From NCBI RefSeq assembly GCF_949628215.1, contig NC_134276.1, forward strand, positions 218,570,610 through 218,634,609: a stretch of 64,000 bases of DNA. The letters are read 5' to 3'. Both the position numbers and the translations under genes were made by a program. Every line of letters starts with the position of its first letter. Within the stretch, counting starts at the first letter, position 1. This stretch comes from Phalacrocorax aristotelis. Lineage: Eukaryota; Chordata; Aves; Suliformes; Phalacrocoracidae. Of this stretch, positions 12,061 to 26,575 are shown piece after piece. Below the pieces are notes generated by a model. It was not told where the DNA came from. It saw nothing but the letters and a program-made list of their open reading frames with translations, and did not search any database.

Positions 12061-12735
12061 AGCGCCCGCGGCCCCGCTCCTCCCCCGGGCAGCGACCGGC
12101 ACCCCGGGGACAGGACAGGCACCCGGGGCAGGGACCGGCACCCCGGGAAAATGACAGGCTCCCCGGGGAAAGGGACCAGCACCCCCGGGGAAACACACCG
12201 GCACCCTGGAAAGGGACCGGAACCCTGGGCAGGGACTGACATCCCGGGCAGGGACTGATACCCCGGGGAAGGGGACCTGCATCCTGGGGAAAGGGCCGGC
12301 ATCCCTGGGCAGTGACCTGCACCCCAGGCAAGGACGTGCACCCCAGAGAGGGACCGACATCCCTGAGAAGGAACCGGCACCCCAGGCAGGGCCTGACACC
12401 CCGGGCAGAGACCTACATCCTTGGGAAGCGACACACGTCCCAGGCAGGGACCTGCACCCCAGGAAGGGACCTACACCCTGGGCAAGAACCTGCACCCCAG
12501 AGAGGGGCCAGTGCCCCAGGCAGGGACCAACATCCCTGGGAAGGGACCTACAGCCACCAGGTAGGGACCTGCACCCCAGAGAAGTACCGGCACCCTGGGC
12601 AGGTACCAACATCCTGGGAAGGGACCCGCACCCCTGGGCAGGGACTGACACCCCAGGAAGGGGCCCACATCCCAGGCAAGGACCTGCACCCCAGGCAGAG
12701 GGGGGCCGGTGCCCCTGGCAGGGACCCACTCCCAA
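12060..12735. repeat. Minisatellite of about 20 bp units (AGGGACCTGCACCCC type)
   Basis: Roughly 675 bp of imperfect copies of a 19-24 bp unit containing GGGACC, GACATCC or CTGCACC and CCCCGGG or CCCAGGCA. The unit drifts from CCCCGGGGA-rich on the left to CCCCAGGCA-rich on the right. Open frames on both strands through it are periodic and not gene-like. Confidence 0.85.
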
Positions 12736-13030
12736 GGCAGGTCCCCGCACCACTGCAAGCCGGTGCCCCACCCCGGCTCAGCCGTGGGGCTGTCCCGGGG
12801 GTCCCGCCATGGGGCTTGGGCTGTACAGGGTGACGGGGCCGGATCCTGCCCTGCCACGGCCACAGCGCAGGGCAGCGTCAGGCAAGGGCAGGCAGAGGGG
12901 ATGCCGCTGCCCGCCGTGCCTGGGAGACCCTCGCTCCGGAGCAGACCCGAGGCAGCTGCCTGCACTGCCCACCTGCAGCTGGAAGGGCATCTGGAGGAGG
13001 CTCCAGCAGAGCAGCAGCACGCCCCCCCCG
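12736..13030. other. Short non-coding spacer, nothing recognised
   Basis: GC-rich unique sequence between the minisatellite and the first LTR-like segment. I see no exon, RNA gene or regulatory motif I could defend. Confidence 0.4.
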
Positions 13031-13660
13031 GCTGATACCCTTAAGAAAATGGAATTATCGGAACTGCCTGCCAAAGACATAACAATGAACTACGCGAGCC
13101 TGGCAAAACAGAAGCTGGAGGCCAGAGATGGAAACCGAGAGATAAAGAAGCACTTGTTTTATGGCTCTATCCTTGAGGAGAGCTGAGAGACTGATCACAG
13201 CAAACATCCCGCCTCAGAGGCTGCTTCTGAGAACAGGGTGATAAAGTGTGTAGTCAGGGAGAACAACTAATTGGGATGTAGATAAGAACTAAAAGTGCCC
13301 AGTACAGGAACTATCCTTGTTATAATACTAAAAATCAGGCCCACAGGTCAGGAACCGCCCCGCCTCTATTAAGTCCCTTAATCTATGAGCATGGGGGGTA
13401 AATTAAAAGTGAGCTGTTACATTGAAGCGAGAAAGAAATTAACCAATTATTAGCCAACGCGTGTGAATATTAGCTGTGACTGACACATTTCACTGTATAA
13501 ATGCCTTGTAGCTCCTCGGTGCGGGGTACAGCTTTGTGGGCTACCACCTAGCACCAATCTTTGCACAAATATGACTTAATAAATGACTTAAATAAAACAC
13601 CTCCGCTCTGTGTGTAGTTTGGCATTTTGCACACCGGGCGAACAAACCCGCTTTTCGGGA
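13031..13660 (+). mobile_element. Probable solo LTR of an endogenous retrovirus (plus orientation)
   Basis: The base composition changes abruptly here from about 70% GC to AT-richer DNA and back. The segment has a TATA-like box (CACTGTATAAATGCC, 13494-13505) followed after about 80 bp by two AATAAA signals (13578-13583 and 13591-13596) and a G/T-rich tail, the U3-R-U5 layout of an LTR. The candidate left end is TGATACCC at about 13031. The right end is unclear. A 45-50 codon open frame (about 13037-13186) may be a remnant or chance. No gag, pol or env is recognisable nearby, so a solo LTR is the simplest reading. Confidence 0.5.
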
Positions 13661-13953
13661 TAAGGCAGCCACCGCCCCCAGACCCCAGCCCAGGGGAGGG
13701 CCTGCCTCCCCAGCCACGGCAGGGGCACACGTGGGGCACACGTGTGGGCACACGCTGCACGCCTGCATGTGCACACGTGCTCTGGTGGGTGCCCGGAGCC
13801 CACCGCAGCCAGGGCTTGTCCCCTGCACAGCCCCAGTGTGAGACCCCCAGGCCACTGCTCCCCGCCCTGCTCCAGGCGAGGGTCCCGGGCTAGGTGGTGG
13901 GTGGGGAAGGAGACCCCAGCCCACGCCTGCCGAGCTGCCTGCTGGCCACAGGG

Positions 13954-13963
13954 CTATAAATAG
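13954..13963. promoter_or_regulatory. Perfect MEF2-type site CTATAAATAG
   Basis: The decamer matches the MEF2 consensus YTAWWWWTAR exactly and also reads as a TATA box on either strand. It lies 3.8 kb upstream of the CPT1B ATG (minus strand) in unique GC-rich DNA. Mammalian CPT1B is known to be driven in heart and muscle by MEF2 together with PPAR-alpha, so a role as a muscle control element is a reasonable inference. One decamer alone is weak evidence. Confidence 0.4.
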
Positions 13964-14129
13964 CCGGTATGTGGGTGAAAGAGGAGCTGAAGGGGAGCGG
14001 CAGCCCCGGCCCCCCACGCCACCCCATGCTCAGCCCCACACATGCCGGCCGGCAGCTCCTGGCAGCGCTGCGCAGCCCCGGCCGGGGGGCACAGGGGAAG
14101 GTGGCCGTCAGGAAGGCGAAGCCAAAAGG

Positions 14130-14850
14130 GGTCACGCTCTCTTCCCGGATTGTTACCCGCAGCGAGACAGACCCTGTCTGTTAATGCGCTTCACCGATGA
14201 GACGCCAGGCTGTTAACATACACCACAATTAATTAAGTTTTCCTTAAGCAAGTCAGTTTAACCCATATAGTTAAGCCCAACACATAATAAGACAGAAATT
14301 GGTAGAGCAAGATACCTGAGACCATGGGAAAGGGGATACGCCCTGCTCGGTGGTGCAGCAGTCCATGACAGGGCCAAGGCGATGGGGGTCTCAGGCCAGC
14401 TGACAGGGAATTCCACTGAGTTACCCCCATGCTCCGATTTTATAGCTGGTGTGAAGCCCCCAGTCCCCACATAGCTTTGTGCCCAGAGTCTTAATCACCG
14501 TGGCATACTCTGCTACGACTCCTGGAGCTGAGCTGCTTGGGTGGGTAAATGAGGGGCGAGGAGGGAGGAAGGCCTCTTGGGGTCAGCGAAAACGTTCACG
14601 CTTCTGTAATTTAAAGGAGCGACACAACTAAAACCTCAACCACGAGCTGTGCTTGTGATTAGTGTTCGGCTGCGAGTGGGTGATGGCTTCTTGATTCGGT
14701 TTAAATATTTCCCCTGGGGGGGTCTGTTAGAAACTGTCTGGGCTCTTGTCATAAGTTTAGGCCTAATTTTCCGGCAGCGGATAAGCAGTGTGGGGCATGG
14801 CAGAGGCACGATGTCGGAGCCTGCACAGCTGGCGCCGGGGGCTAAGCGAG
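14130..14850 (-). mobile_element. Probable second LTR-like retroelement segment (minus orientation)
   Basis: A second AT-richer island in GC-rich DNA. On the minus strand it has a TATA box (GCTATAAAATCGG, around 14436-14448) about 400 bp in from its right side and an AT-rich R/U5-like part to its left, with direct words such as GTTAACAG and TTAATTAATT. No protein remnant is clear. It could instead be an unrecognised promoter. It is not a copy of the 13.03-13.66 kb segment. Confidence 0.35.
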
Positions 14851-15860
14851 GGGCGACCACCAAGTCTTCACCTAGTTCTGCCTCTCACCTCGGCCTCATC
14901 ATGGCACCTCCTCTTCAGCAGACCCCCGGCATCAGCCCGGTCCCAGGGTTGGGACCCCACGAGCACCCGCTGCTCCCAGGAGCTGGGGAAGGTGCCGCGG
15001 AAGAGCCGCGCTGTGCCGAAGCTCTGCTCGTGGGTGCGATGGGCAGAGCCGTGACCCGCTGCCAGGCCCGGCTGGGAGCAGGCAGAGCCCCGCGGGGGCC
15101 GTGTGCCGGGGTGCCCCAGGCTCTCCTTGCCAGGGTTGCAGAGCCACCTCTGGGACCTCCTGCACCCCCCGGGGGAGCAGCACCCCAACACCCTGCTCCC
15201 GCCATCTGCTGGGTCAGGACCAGGCTCCCAAGCCCCGGGGCTGGCGAGGGGCTGGGGCTGCACTGGGGTCATGGGGCAGGGGAGGGGTCAGGCAGCAAAC
15301 CCATGCTTGCCTGCCCCCCCAGGCACCCACGGAGCATCACCCCTGTCCTGTGGGGCTGCAAGGGGGTCAGGACAGCACCAGGCATCACCCACAGACACAG
15401 AGAGAAGAACCTGGGGCAGCACAGGCAGGAGGAGATGGGGGAGCATCTTCCCTGCCACAGTGCGAATCAGAGCTGCCGCAATGGGTGAGACCCTCCTTGC
15501 CGGCTGCAGGGGCAGGGTGGGGGGCAGCACCCACCCCAGGTGCATACCTCTAGGGCCAGGAGAGCAGCACAGCCTCAGCCTCCAGCACCTCCTGAGCCCC
15601 CCCACCCCCTCCAGCCAGGCCCCGGGCAGGCACAAGCTGCAGCACCCACTGCCCATCCCAAGCCCCAGACCCCGCTGACCCCCCCCAGGGCTGGCCCGTG
15701 GCTCTGGGGAGAGGGACTGGGGAGAAGGTTGGTACATGCTGCTGTGGGGCAGCCCCCCACCATGACAGTCCAGCCCTGGGACGCAGGAGGGCTTGGGACG
15801 CGCCAGGGCTGGGGGCGAGCGGGAGGAGGTGGCGGTGGCAGGGACGCAGAAAGCAAGCAG
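14851..15860. other. Intergenic spacer, nothing recognised
   Basis: GC-rich unique sequence between the second LTR-like segment and the CHKB poly(A) site. Several short open frames on both strands overlap one another and none shows a family motif. It should contain the CHKB termination region and may contain distal CPT1B upstream sequence. Confidence 0.4.
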
Positions 15861-15881
15861 GCACCGTGCACCACCGCAGCG

Positions 15882-15887
15882 TTTATT
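15882..15887 (-). terminator. CHKB: CHKB poly(A) signal AATAAA
   Basis: TTTATT on the plus strand reads AATAAA on the minus strand, 896 bases after the CHKB stop codon. The only canonical hexamer I noticed in this interval lies here, so the 3' UTR would run from 16782 to about 15865. Confidence 0.7.
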
Positions 15888-16782
15888 GGTCTGAGGACAG
15901 TTTACATTCTGCTGTCGGGGGGGGTGGGGAAGGGAAGGAGCAGCCCCCAGCCCAGCCGAGCAGCGATATCACGCAGCTGAGAGCCGCAGGGAAGCCCAGG
16001 GGCCGGTGGGACAGCTCGCGGGTCCTGCCTCAGCCCCCAGAGGTTGGGGAAAGGGTGTGTGGGGGAATGAGATGGAAGTGGAGGTCCCTCACACCCCTCT
16101 GCCCCCTGCAGCACCCTGGGACCTCTCAGCATCGCTGCCTGGACCCCTCGCAGCAGGCAGGACCGCAGCTCCAGGCAGGGCTGTGCAAGGGGCAGCCAGG
16201 ACAGCCGAACCACCCGGTCCCCCGGGTCCAGGCTGCAGCAGCCCCCGCAGTGCTGGCCAGGGCAGGGGGCTCCCCCCAGCCGGGAGGCTGAGCTCAAGCC
16301 CCGCTCAGTGCCAGCAGCGCAGAGGGAAGGGACACGCCACCACCGGGGGACATGCTGGAGGCAGCGAGGGGGCAGCCGCAGGCAGCACCACAGGGACGGG
16401 CAGAGACGGGGCACGGTCAGGCAGGGCTGGGGCAACTGCCGGGGGCCATCGCTGCAGCAGCGGCAGCAAAGACAGCCCCAGGACGTGCCAGGATGTCCCC
16501 TTTTCCAGGGGGCACGTGCCCGGGCAGACCCAGCTCCCCGGCCTGCCCACCCCTTCCCCAGACTTTGGGGGCATCTGGGGCAGACATCAGGCCCCCCCAA
16601 CCATTACAGGCCCCGTCCGGGCAGCCCAGGCTGGGGAGCAGCCCCCTTCGCCACATGGGGGGCAGCCCAGGCGGGAGGGGACACCGCGTCCCTGACCTGC
16701 CCCATGGCACAAGCACTGCCAGGGTGGGCAGGGGGAGGCTGCGGAGTCGAGGCGGGCGCAGGCAGGGCTGCAGCAGCCGCTT

Positions 16783-20237
<3,455 letters not shown>

Positions 20238-20366
20238 TGCCGGTCCGCGGCGGAGCCGCCCCTCACCTCCCGGCGGGGCGCGGCGTGGCGTGGCGTTTGG
20301 CGGCCCAATGGGAAGGCGCGCTTGGCGATGACGCGCGACGCGTGGCCAATGGGCTCGAGCAGCGGG
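20238..20366. promoter_or_regulatory. Bidirectional CHKB / CYTH-gene promoter
   Basis: Only 129 bp separate the divergent start codons. The interval is CpG-rich, has no TATA box and carries two CCAAT boxes in near-identical AATGGG contexts (CCAAT at 20305-20309 and 20346-20350) plus a TGACGCG element at about 20328. Paired NF-Y-type CCAAT boxes are common in CpG-island bidirectional promoters. The second box is only 16 bp before the CYTH ATG, so the CYTH transcript either starts further upstream or has a very short leader. Confidence 0.7.
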
Positions 20367-21527
20367 ATGCGGCGGAACGTGGAGGTGAAGGCGCGGCTGA
20401 GGGCGCCGGCGGCGGCGCGGGGCGCGGCCGAGCGGCTGGGGGCGCCGGCCAAGGCCCAGTCCCAAGTCCTGGTCCAGGCCGACACCTTCTTCCGCGTCCC
20501 ACGGGGCCGCCTCAAGCTGCGGCGCACCCCGGTGAGCGCGGGGCCGGGGATGGGGGGTGTCAGGCCTCGGGGGAGGGGGTCCGCGGGCGGCAGCCGGGGG
20601 GGCTCGGGCCTGTGGGCCCTGTCTGGCCTGCCTGACCCCGACCCTGGCCCTTACCCTGCCTCTCCCGCCTGACCCCGACTCTGCCTGACCCCGACTCTGA
20701 CCTTGCCTGACCCCTACCCTGGCCCGGCCTGACCCTGACACTCTCTCTCCTGCCTGACCCTGACTCTGACCTTGCCTGACCCCGACCCTGGCCCTTACCC
20801 TGCCTCTCCTGCCTGATCCTGACCCTGACCTGGTCTGTCTGCCCCTGCCTCTCCTGACTGACCCTGACCTGCTGCTTTCCCAGGACGGGCGGGGGGAGCT
20901 GATCTTCTATGAGCGCCCCAACAATGCCGGCCCCAAGCTCTCCTGCTTCAGCATCACCCCCACAGATGACCCCGACGGCCTGGAGGTGAGCACTGGGGGG
21001 GACCCCCAGGACAGCGCGCCCCGGGGTGCTGGCTGCTCCCTGCCGCGGGGCTGTGTAGGGTGCCCGGCACCCGCGGCCCGGCCAGGGCCTTGTTGCAGCT
21101 TTGCCACCTGGCACAGCCCGGCACTGCGGCTGCCCCTGCCTGGGGTGGCTGCCAGCTGCGGCAAGCTCCTCTCCTGGTGTGCAGGCGGTACTGGGGCAGG
21201 CGCTGGGCGTGCTGGGCGTGGTGAGGAAGGAGCGTCTCCTCTACCTCGTGGGACAGACCCGGGTGCACCTGGACAGCGTGGAGGGGCTGGGGCACTTCCT
21301 GGAGCTGGAGGTGAGTGGGGCACGGCTGGGGTGCGGGAGCCAGCCCTGGGGTGCCCCAGGGCTCACCTTCCCTGTGCCTGCAGGTGGTGCTGACTGAGGA
21401 GCAGACCCCAGAGGATGGCGAGCGTGTGGCCTGCCAGCTGATGAAGGAGCTGGGGATTGAGGAGGAGGACCTGATCTCCGGGGCCTACCTGGACCTTCTC
21501 CTGGCCAAGGGGGAGTCAGGCTCCTGA
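20367..21527 (+). CDS. CYTH (CyaB/thiamine-triphosphatase-fold) domain protein
   Basis: Four exons, 20367-20531, 20884-20985, 21185-21310 and 21384-21527, of 165, 102, 126 and 144 nt join at codon borders into 178 residues. The protein is essentially one CYTH domain, a triphosphate-tunnel metalloenzyme fold. NVEVKARL near the N-terminus is the first tunnel strand, with Asn in place of the first Glu of the classical ExExK motif, as in CyaB-like members. FFRVPRGRLKLRR supplies the basic tunnel residues. LIFYERP, HLDSVEGLGHFLELE and ISGAYLDLLL are the remaining family blocks. In this fold the substrate is usually a triphosphate compound, but which one here cannot be told. The Met at 20367 is preferred over an upstream in-frame Met (about 20324) because the domain starts directly after it. 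It shares a promoter with CHKB. I know of no human gene at this position. Confidence 0.85.
20600..20870 (+). repeat. Imperfect CTGACCCTGACC repeat in CYTH-gene intron 1
   Basis: About 270 bp of CCTGACCCCGAC, CTGACCTTGC and TGCCTCTCCTGC words repeated with a loose period near 60 bp. It fills most of the 352-bp intron. Confidence 0.75.
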
Positions 21528-21667
21528 GGGCTTGCTGGTGTCCATGTGCCAGGGGCAGAGCCCCCTCGCTGCCACCCCTCACACAGGCTGTGACAGTGCA
21601 CCCGAGAGCGGTGGGGACGGGGTCAGCCACCCCATGGACAGCTGCTGCCCTGTGCCCTTTGCTGAAC

Positions 21668-21673
21668 AATAAA
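21668..21673 (+). terminator. Poly(A) signal of the CYTH gene
   Basis: AATAAA 140 bases after the stop codon, followed by a G/T-containing stretch. It gives a compact 3' UTR of roughly 160 bases. Confidence 0.75.
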
Positions 21674-21689
21674 AGCTGGGGACAGATGG

Positions 21690-24415
21690 CACCTGTGCCT
21701 GGGACTGGCCGCTCCAGTTGGTGCTGGGGCCTTGGCACCCACGGTCACCCCTTACTGCCCACCCTGTGCTGGCACAGGGGCCGGGCTGCAGCAGGGAGAG
21801 GGGTGTGAGCCCTGGGTCGACTCTGAGCTCTCCTCCTGTGGGGCACAGCACCCTGGGGAAGGGGTGCAGGAAGGGCTGCGAGGGAGGGTAAGGGATGCGA
21901 TGGGCAGCAGCAGCACTCAGCCCTGAGCCAGGATTATGTCCTGTCCCCACACTCAGCACCCGCCAGGGCCATGGGCTGTGCTGGGAGCGGCGCCCAGCAG
22001 TGCCACGGGTGGAGGGGGGGCCGCGGGCTGCTGCGGCAGCAGATGGGTCAGTGGAGGGGGCTGGGGGGGCTGGAGGCCTCTGTGCTGCTGTGCCATCTGC
22101 CTGCTGCTGCTAGTCAGCCAGCCGGCAGGCAGGTCCCCATAGCTGCTGTTGTGGCTGCCTGATCCTGCCTGAGGGGGGAAGCCAGGCAGGGCTGGGGGGT
22201 CTGTGGGGCAGCATGGCTGGGCAGGGGAGGCAGCGGCTGGGGCCTGGGTAGGGCTTGCCCGTGAGGCCAATGTGGGTCTGGGTCCAGAAAGCCAAGGGGC
22301 AGGGGCTCCTGGGATGGGGGCTTCTGCCTCTGCTGCTCCGCTGCCCGCCCTGAGGCTGGGAGCCCGGCAGAGATGGGGCTCTCTGCACCCAGCTACATCC
22401 CCTCACCCTGAGTCTATCCACATATGCCGTAGCCCCAGGACAAGGGATGCCGGCGGGGAAAAGGCCCGTGATGAGCTGTGGGCAGGAGCAGGTGGCGAGG
22501 CTGTGCCTGGTGACCGGTGGAAGGGGAACGGCTGTAGCCCCGGCTCTGCCCGGGACCCTCTGTGCTTCTGTCCCCAAACCCTGTTAACGGGGTGCTGCAG
22601 AGCCTCTCTTTTGCCAGACACATTTCCCAGGGGAGCGTGTGTTTCCCAGGGGAGGGCGTCTCCTCAGACAGCCTCCTCTCTGAGAGCCCACAGACTCGCC
22701 TGGGGTGTGGGGAGGGCTGGGCCATGCCGTGGGGTCAAGCCCTTCCCCAGTGCTGTGCCCAGGGCCCTTCGCAGCCCGTGCTCCGCCCGCCTGCCACCTC
22801 CAGCGACAGGCCATGTGCGACTCCTGCGAGGCGACAGCCCTGTCCCAGGGGAGCGTCTCCCCTTCCTGCCTGTGTCCCCCAGGGAAGCCGCAGGCAGGGA
22901 GCGCGGTCGCTGGGGGCTCACCGCAGCCGTTCTCAGGGCACAGCCACACCAGCACCGTCTCGTGTTCCCTGAGTCCCCGTGGAGCTGGGAAGGGGCACTC
23001 ACCCCCGACCAGGGACCTGGTGGTGGAGGATAGGTGCCCGATGTCCTGCTGCTGCCCTGGTGTTGTCCCACAGGATGGGCAGTGCCCTTGAGATAGCTGC
23101 TGCCTGCATTTGGGAATGGACCGAAAACCCCGCCGGGGTGCAGCCAGCTGCCCACAGGAGCTGTTTCCCCAGCCACTCTGCTCTGCATGCGAGCCACAGA
23201 TACCTGGGGAAGCCCTTTCCCCATGGGAAAATCCCCCCAGGATGGGCTGAGCGGCTGGAGAGGCAGGGCCAGCGCCCCTCCAAGGGCTGGGGTCTTGTGC
23301 TGCCCCCCAGAGAACTGTCCCCCTGTGCGCGCTCTGCAGTGGCACAAAGCTGGCCGTGGTTTCACCCGGGGCCCCCTGTCTGTTGGGATGGCTGGGATGT
23401 GGAGGTGGTCGGGGGGAGCTGCAGGACCCCGCTGGGCTCAGACCCTTGGCAGGCTGGCGCAGGCCCTGCAGTGCAGTTCTGGAGGGAGTGGGGGCACTGA
23501 GGGACCCCCCTAGAGCAGTGCAGAGTAGGCAGAGGGCAGCTGTGCTGGTCCCAGCCCTCGGCCCGGGGCCCTGGGGCTGCCCAGGACTGCGGGGAGCCAT
23601 CGAGAAGGGGGACTGTGCGATGGGTCCCTGGGGCCTGGCACAGGCTGGGGGGAGCCCAGCCCAGCCCTGCTGCGAGCCAGTCCCCAGCATGGGCCAAGGA
23701 GCCACGGAGAGGGGCTGGGCACTACCCCCCCCATTCGCCACTGCCTTTGGAACCCCCAAAAGCCACCTGTCCCCAGTGCACGGACTCCCCACTGCTCCAG
23801 GTGGCCCCTTGCTGCCTCTCTGACCCCAGTGTCTCCAGTAGCTCCTGCCCCTCCCCGGCATCCTGTTGCCCACTGCATGCCCCCCCTAACCACCCTGACT
23901 CGTGGTACCTACTGTCCCCTATGGCCTTCTGCGCCCCGCCACCTCTGGGCGTCCCCCCACTGCACACAGACCTCCCCTGCCTCCCTGCCCCACCCCGTGC
24001 CCTCCCACTGCAGGTTGTCCTCGCTGCCCCTGAGCCTCTCGCTGTATCCGCCTGCTCCAGTGCAAGGACACATCCCCCTCCCCCAAGTCCTGGAGGGCCC
24101 TTTGCAGCTTCTAGGACCCCCCCACTACATTTCGCTCCCCCATTTCACCCTGTCATTTCAGTGCACACACCCCCAAAAGCCTCCTGAGCACCCACTGCAT
24201 CTCCCGTCCCAGTACATAGCCCCCCTGCTGTACCCTATTCCCCAAAGCACAGACCTCCACCCCTCCCGGACCCCCGCTGCACCCCGCAATGCACCCCCCC
24301 AGTGCCTCATTGGCCTTCACCGTCTCTTTGCCCCCAACCCGTTACTCTGTGCCCCCAAAGCAGAAACCTCCGTGATCTCCCGGATATCCCCCCTCCCCCG
24401 CCGTCCCCCGCCTTC
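21690..24415. other. Intergenic spacer, no gene recognised
   Basis: Unique GC-rich sequence between the CYTH gene and the repeats upstream of MAPK8IP2. The longest frame (minus strand, 22584-23873) is Gly/Pro/Ser-rich, shows no domain and overlaps equally long frames on the other strand, which is normal for DNA of this composition. Confidence 0.5.
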
Positions 24416-24417
24416 CG

Positions 24418-24665
24418 TGCCTGCGGCCCCGGCCAGTCCCGGGACAGCCCCGTCCGTCAGCCCCGGCCCCGGGACAGCCCCGGGCGGCCCCGGCCCTTCA
24501 GCCCCGGCCCCGGGACAGCCCCGGGCGGCACCGGCCCTTCAGCACCGGCCCCGGGACAGCCCCGTCCGTCAGCCCCGGCCCCGGGACAGCCCCGGGCGGC
24601 ACCGGCCCTTCAGCACCGGCCCCGGGACAGCCCCGTCCGTCAGCACCGGGACAGCTCCCGCCGCC
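24418..24665. repeat. Short GC-rich tandem repeat (GGCCCCGGGACAGCCCC)
   Basis: Alternating units of about 30 and 41 bp that share GGCCCCGGGACAGCCCC and differ by a CGTCCGTCAG or a GGGCGGCACCGG insert. About seven units. Confidence 0.8.
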
Positions 24666-24719
24666 CGGCCCAGGGGCCGCCTCCGCCCGGGCCTGCTCCG
24701 CCTCCCTGTACGGCTCCCT

Positions 24720-26575
24720 CCCGCTCTTACCGCTCCCCATAGCCCCCTGCCCCTCCCCATAGCCCCCTGCCCTTCCCCTATGGACCCCTGCCCCTCCCGT
24801 ATAGCCCCCTGCCCCTCTCCTACAGACCCCTGGCCGTCCCCTACAGACTTTCTGCCCCTCCCTACCGCCCCTGCCCCATCCTTATAGCCCCTCTGTGCCC
24901 CCCCCGCACGGTTGCCTGCTCGTCCCCGCACAGTGCGCTGCATCTCTCCTGTATCCCCCCTCTACAACTCCCTATAGGGCCCTCCGCAGAGCTCCCCCCC
25001 TTACAGTACCCCCGCGTACAGCCCCCTCCCTATACAGCCCCAGCACCCCTCCATAGGAACCCCTAGCCCCTTCCTGCTCCCCGCCTATACAGCCTCCCCC
25101 TGGCCCCCTCCCCACACAGCCCCCAGCCCCTCTGCTCCCCTCCATAACGATCCTCATCTCCCAAGCACCCCACTCCCAGATACCCACCCGCCCCCCCCCC
25201 GTTCGGCCATCAGCCCCTCCCCACTCCCCCCCAGCTCCCTCCCCTCCCTAGAGAACCCCCAGCCTCTCCCTGCCCCCCGCCAGAGACAAACCCCCGCCTA
25301 TACCATCCCCCGCACCCCTTCCTAGAACCCCACCCGCCCCCACTCCCCTGGTTCCTGACTTATACCCTCCCCATACCCCCCGTCCCTCTCCCTATACCCC
25401 CCCGCTCCCGTCTATATACCCCCCATAACCCCCCGCCCCCTCTCAGTAAACTCTCCTACAGCCCGCCCCCACATACCCCCCTGTCCCCCCAACCCCCCAT
25501 AATCCCATATTGTCTCCATACCCGCCGCGCCCCCATACCACCCCACATCCCCCGCTCCCCTTCCTATATTCCCCCTACCACCCATATCCCCCGCCCCCTC
25601 CCTATACCCTTCCTTATACCCCCATATGCCTCATGCCCCACCCCTATACCCCCACCCCCTCCCTATACTCCCCCTCCCTGCACACCCCCCATCCCCCCGC
25701 CCTTCCCTATACTCCCCCATAACACCCTCCCTATACCCCCCATACCCCCCACCCCCGCCCCTATATCCCCATCCCCTCCGCCCCCCTCCCTATACCTCCC
25801 CACTTCCCCGCCCCCTCCCTATACCTCCCCATACCCCCTCACTATAGCCCCCCATACCTACACCATACTCCCCATTCCCCCGGCCCCCTCCCTGTAACCC
25901 TCATACCCCTCATACCGCCCTTCCTATACCCCCATACCCTCCTTCCTATAGCCACCCATACTCCCCTCCCTACAGCCCCCCCATACCCCCCTCACTATAA
26001 CCCCCCCATACCCCCTCCATACTCCCCATCCCCCCTCCCTGTACCCCCATACCCATACCTTCCTATAGCCCCCCCACACCCCACTCCCTACAACCCCCCA
26101 AACCCCCTCCATACTCCTCATCCCCCCGGACCCCTCCCTGTAACCCTCATACCCTCCTCCCTATAACCCCCCATACCCCCCTATACTCCCCATTCCCTGG
26201 CCCCCTCCCTGTACCCCCCATACCCCCCTCCCTATACCTCCCCATACCCCCTCCCTATAACCCCCCATACCCCCCCTATACTCCCCATTCCCTGGCCCCC
26301 TCCCTGTACCCCCCATACCCCCCTCCCTCCACCCCTCTCCCTATACCTCCCCATACCCCCCCTATACTCTCTATTCCCTGGCCCCTCCCTGTACCCCCCA
26401 TACCCCCCTCCCTATAACCCCCCATACCCCCCCTATACTCCCCATCCCCCTGCCCCCTCCCTTTAGCCCCCCACTCCTCCGCCCCCTCCCTATACCCCCC
26501 CATACCCCCCTCCCTAACCCCCCACCCCCCCATAATCCCCATCCCCCCGCCCCCTCCCTCCCCCCGCCCCCCCCG
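24720..26575. repeat. Long C/pyrimidine-rich minisatellite upstream of MAPK8IP2
   Basis: Nearly 1.9 kb made of CCCCATACCCCC, CTCCCTATA and CCCCCGCCCC words with a loose 15-25 bp period and local higher-order copies (for example 26190-26240 versus 26280-26320). The plus strand has almost no G; the minus strand is a chain of G-runs (GGGG TATGGGG type). It ends where the CpG island of MAPK8IP2 begins, about 170 bp before its start codon. Confidence 0.9.

Noticed and set aside
22584-23873. 429-codon minus-strand frame as a gene
   Set aside because: Gly/Pro/Ser-rich, no domain, overlapped by similar frames on the other strand; expected in 65-70% GC DNA where stops are rare.
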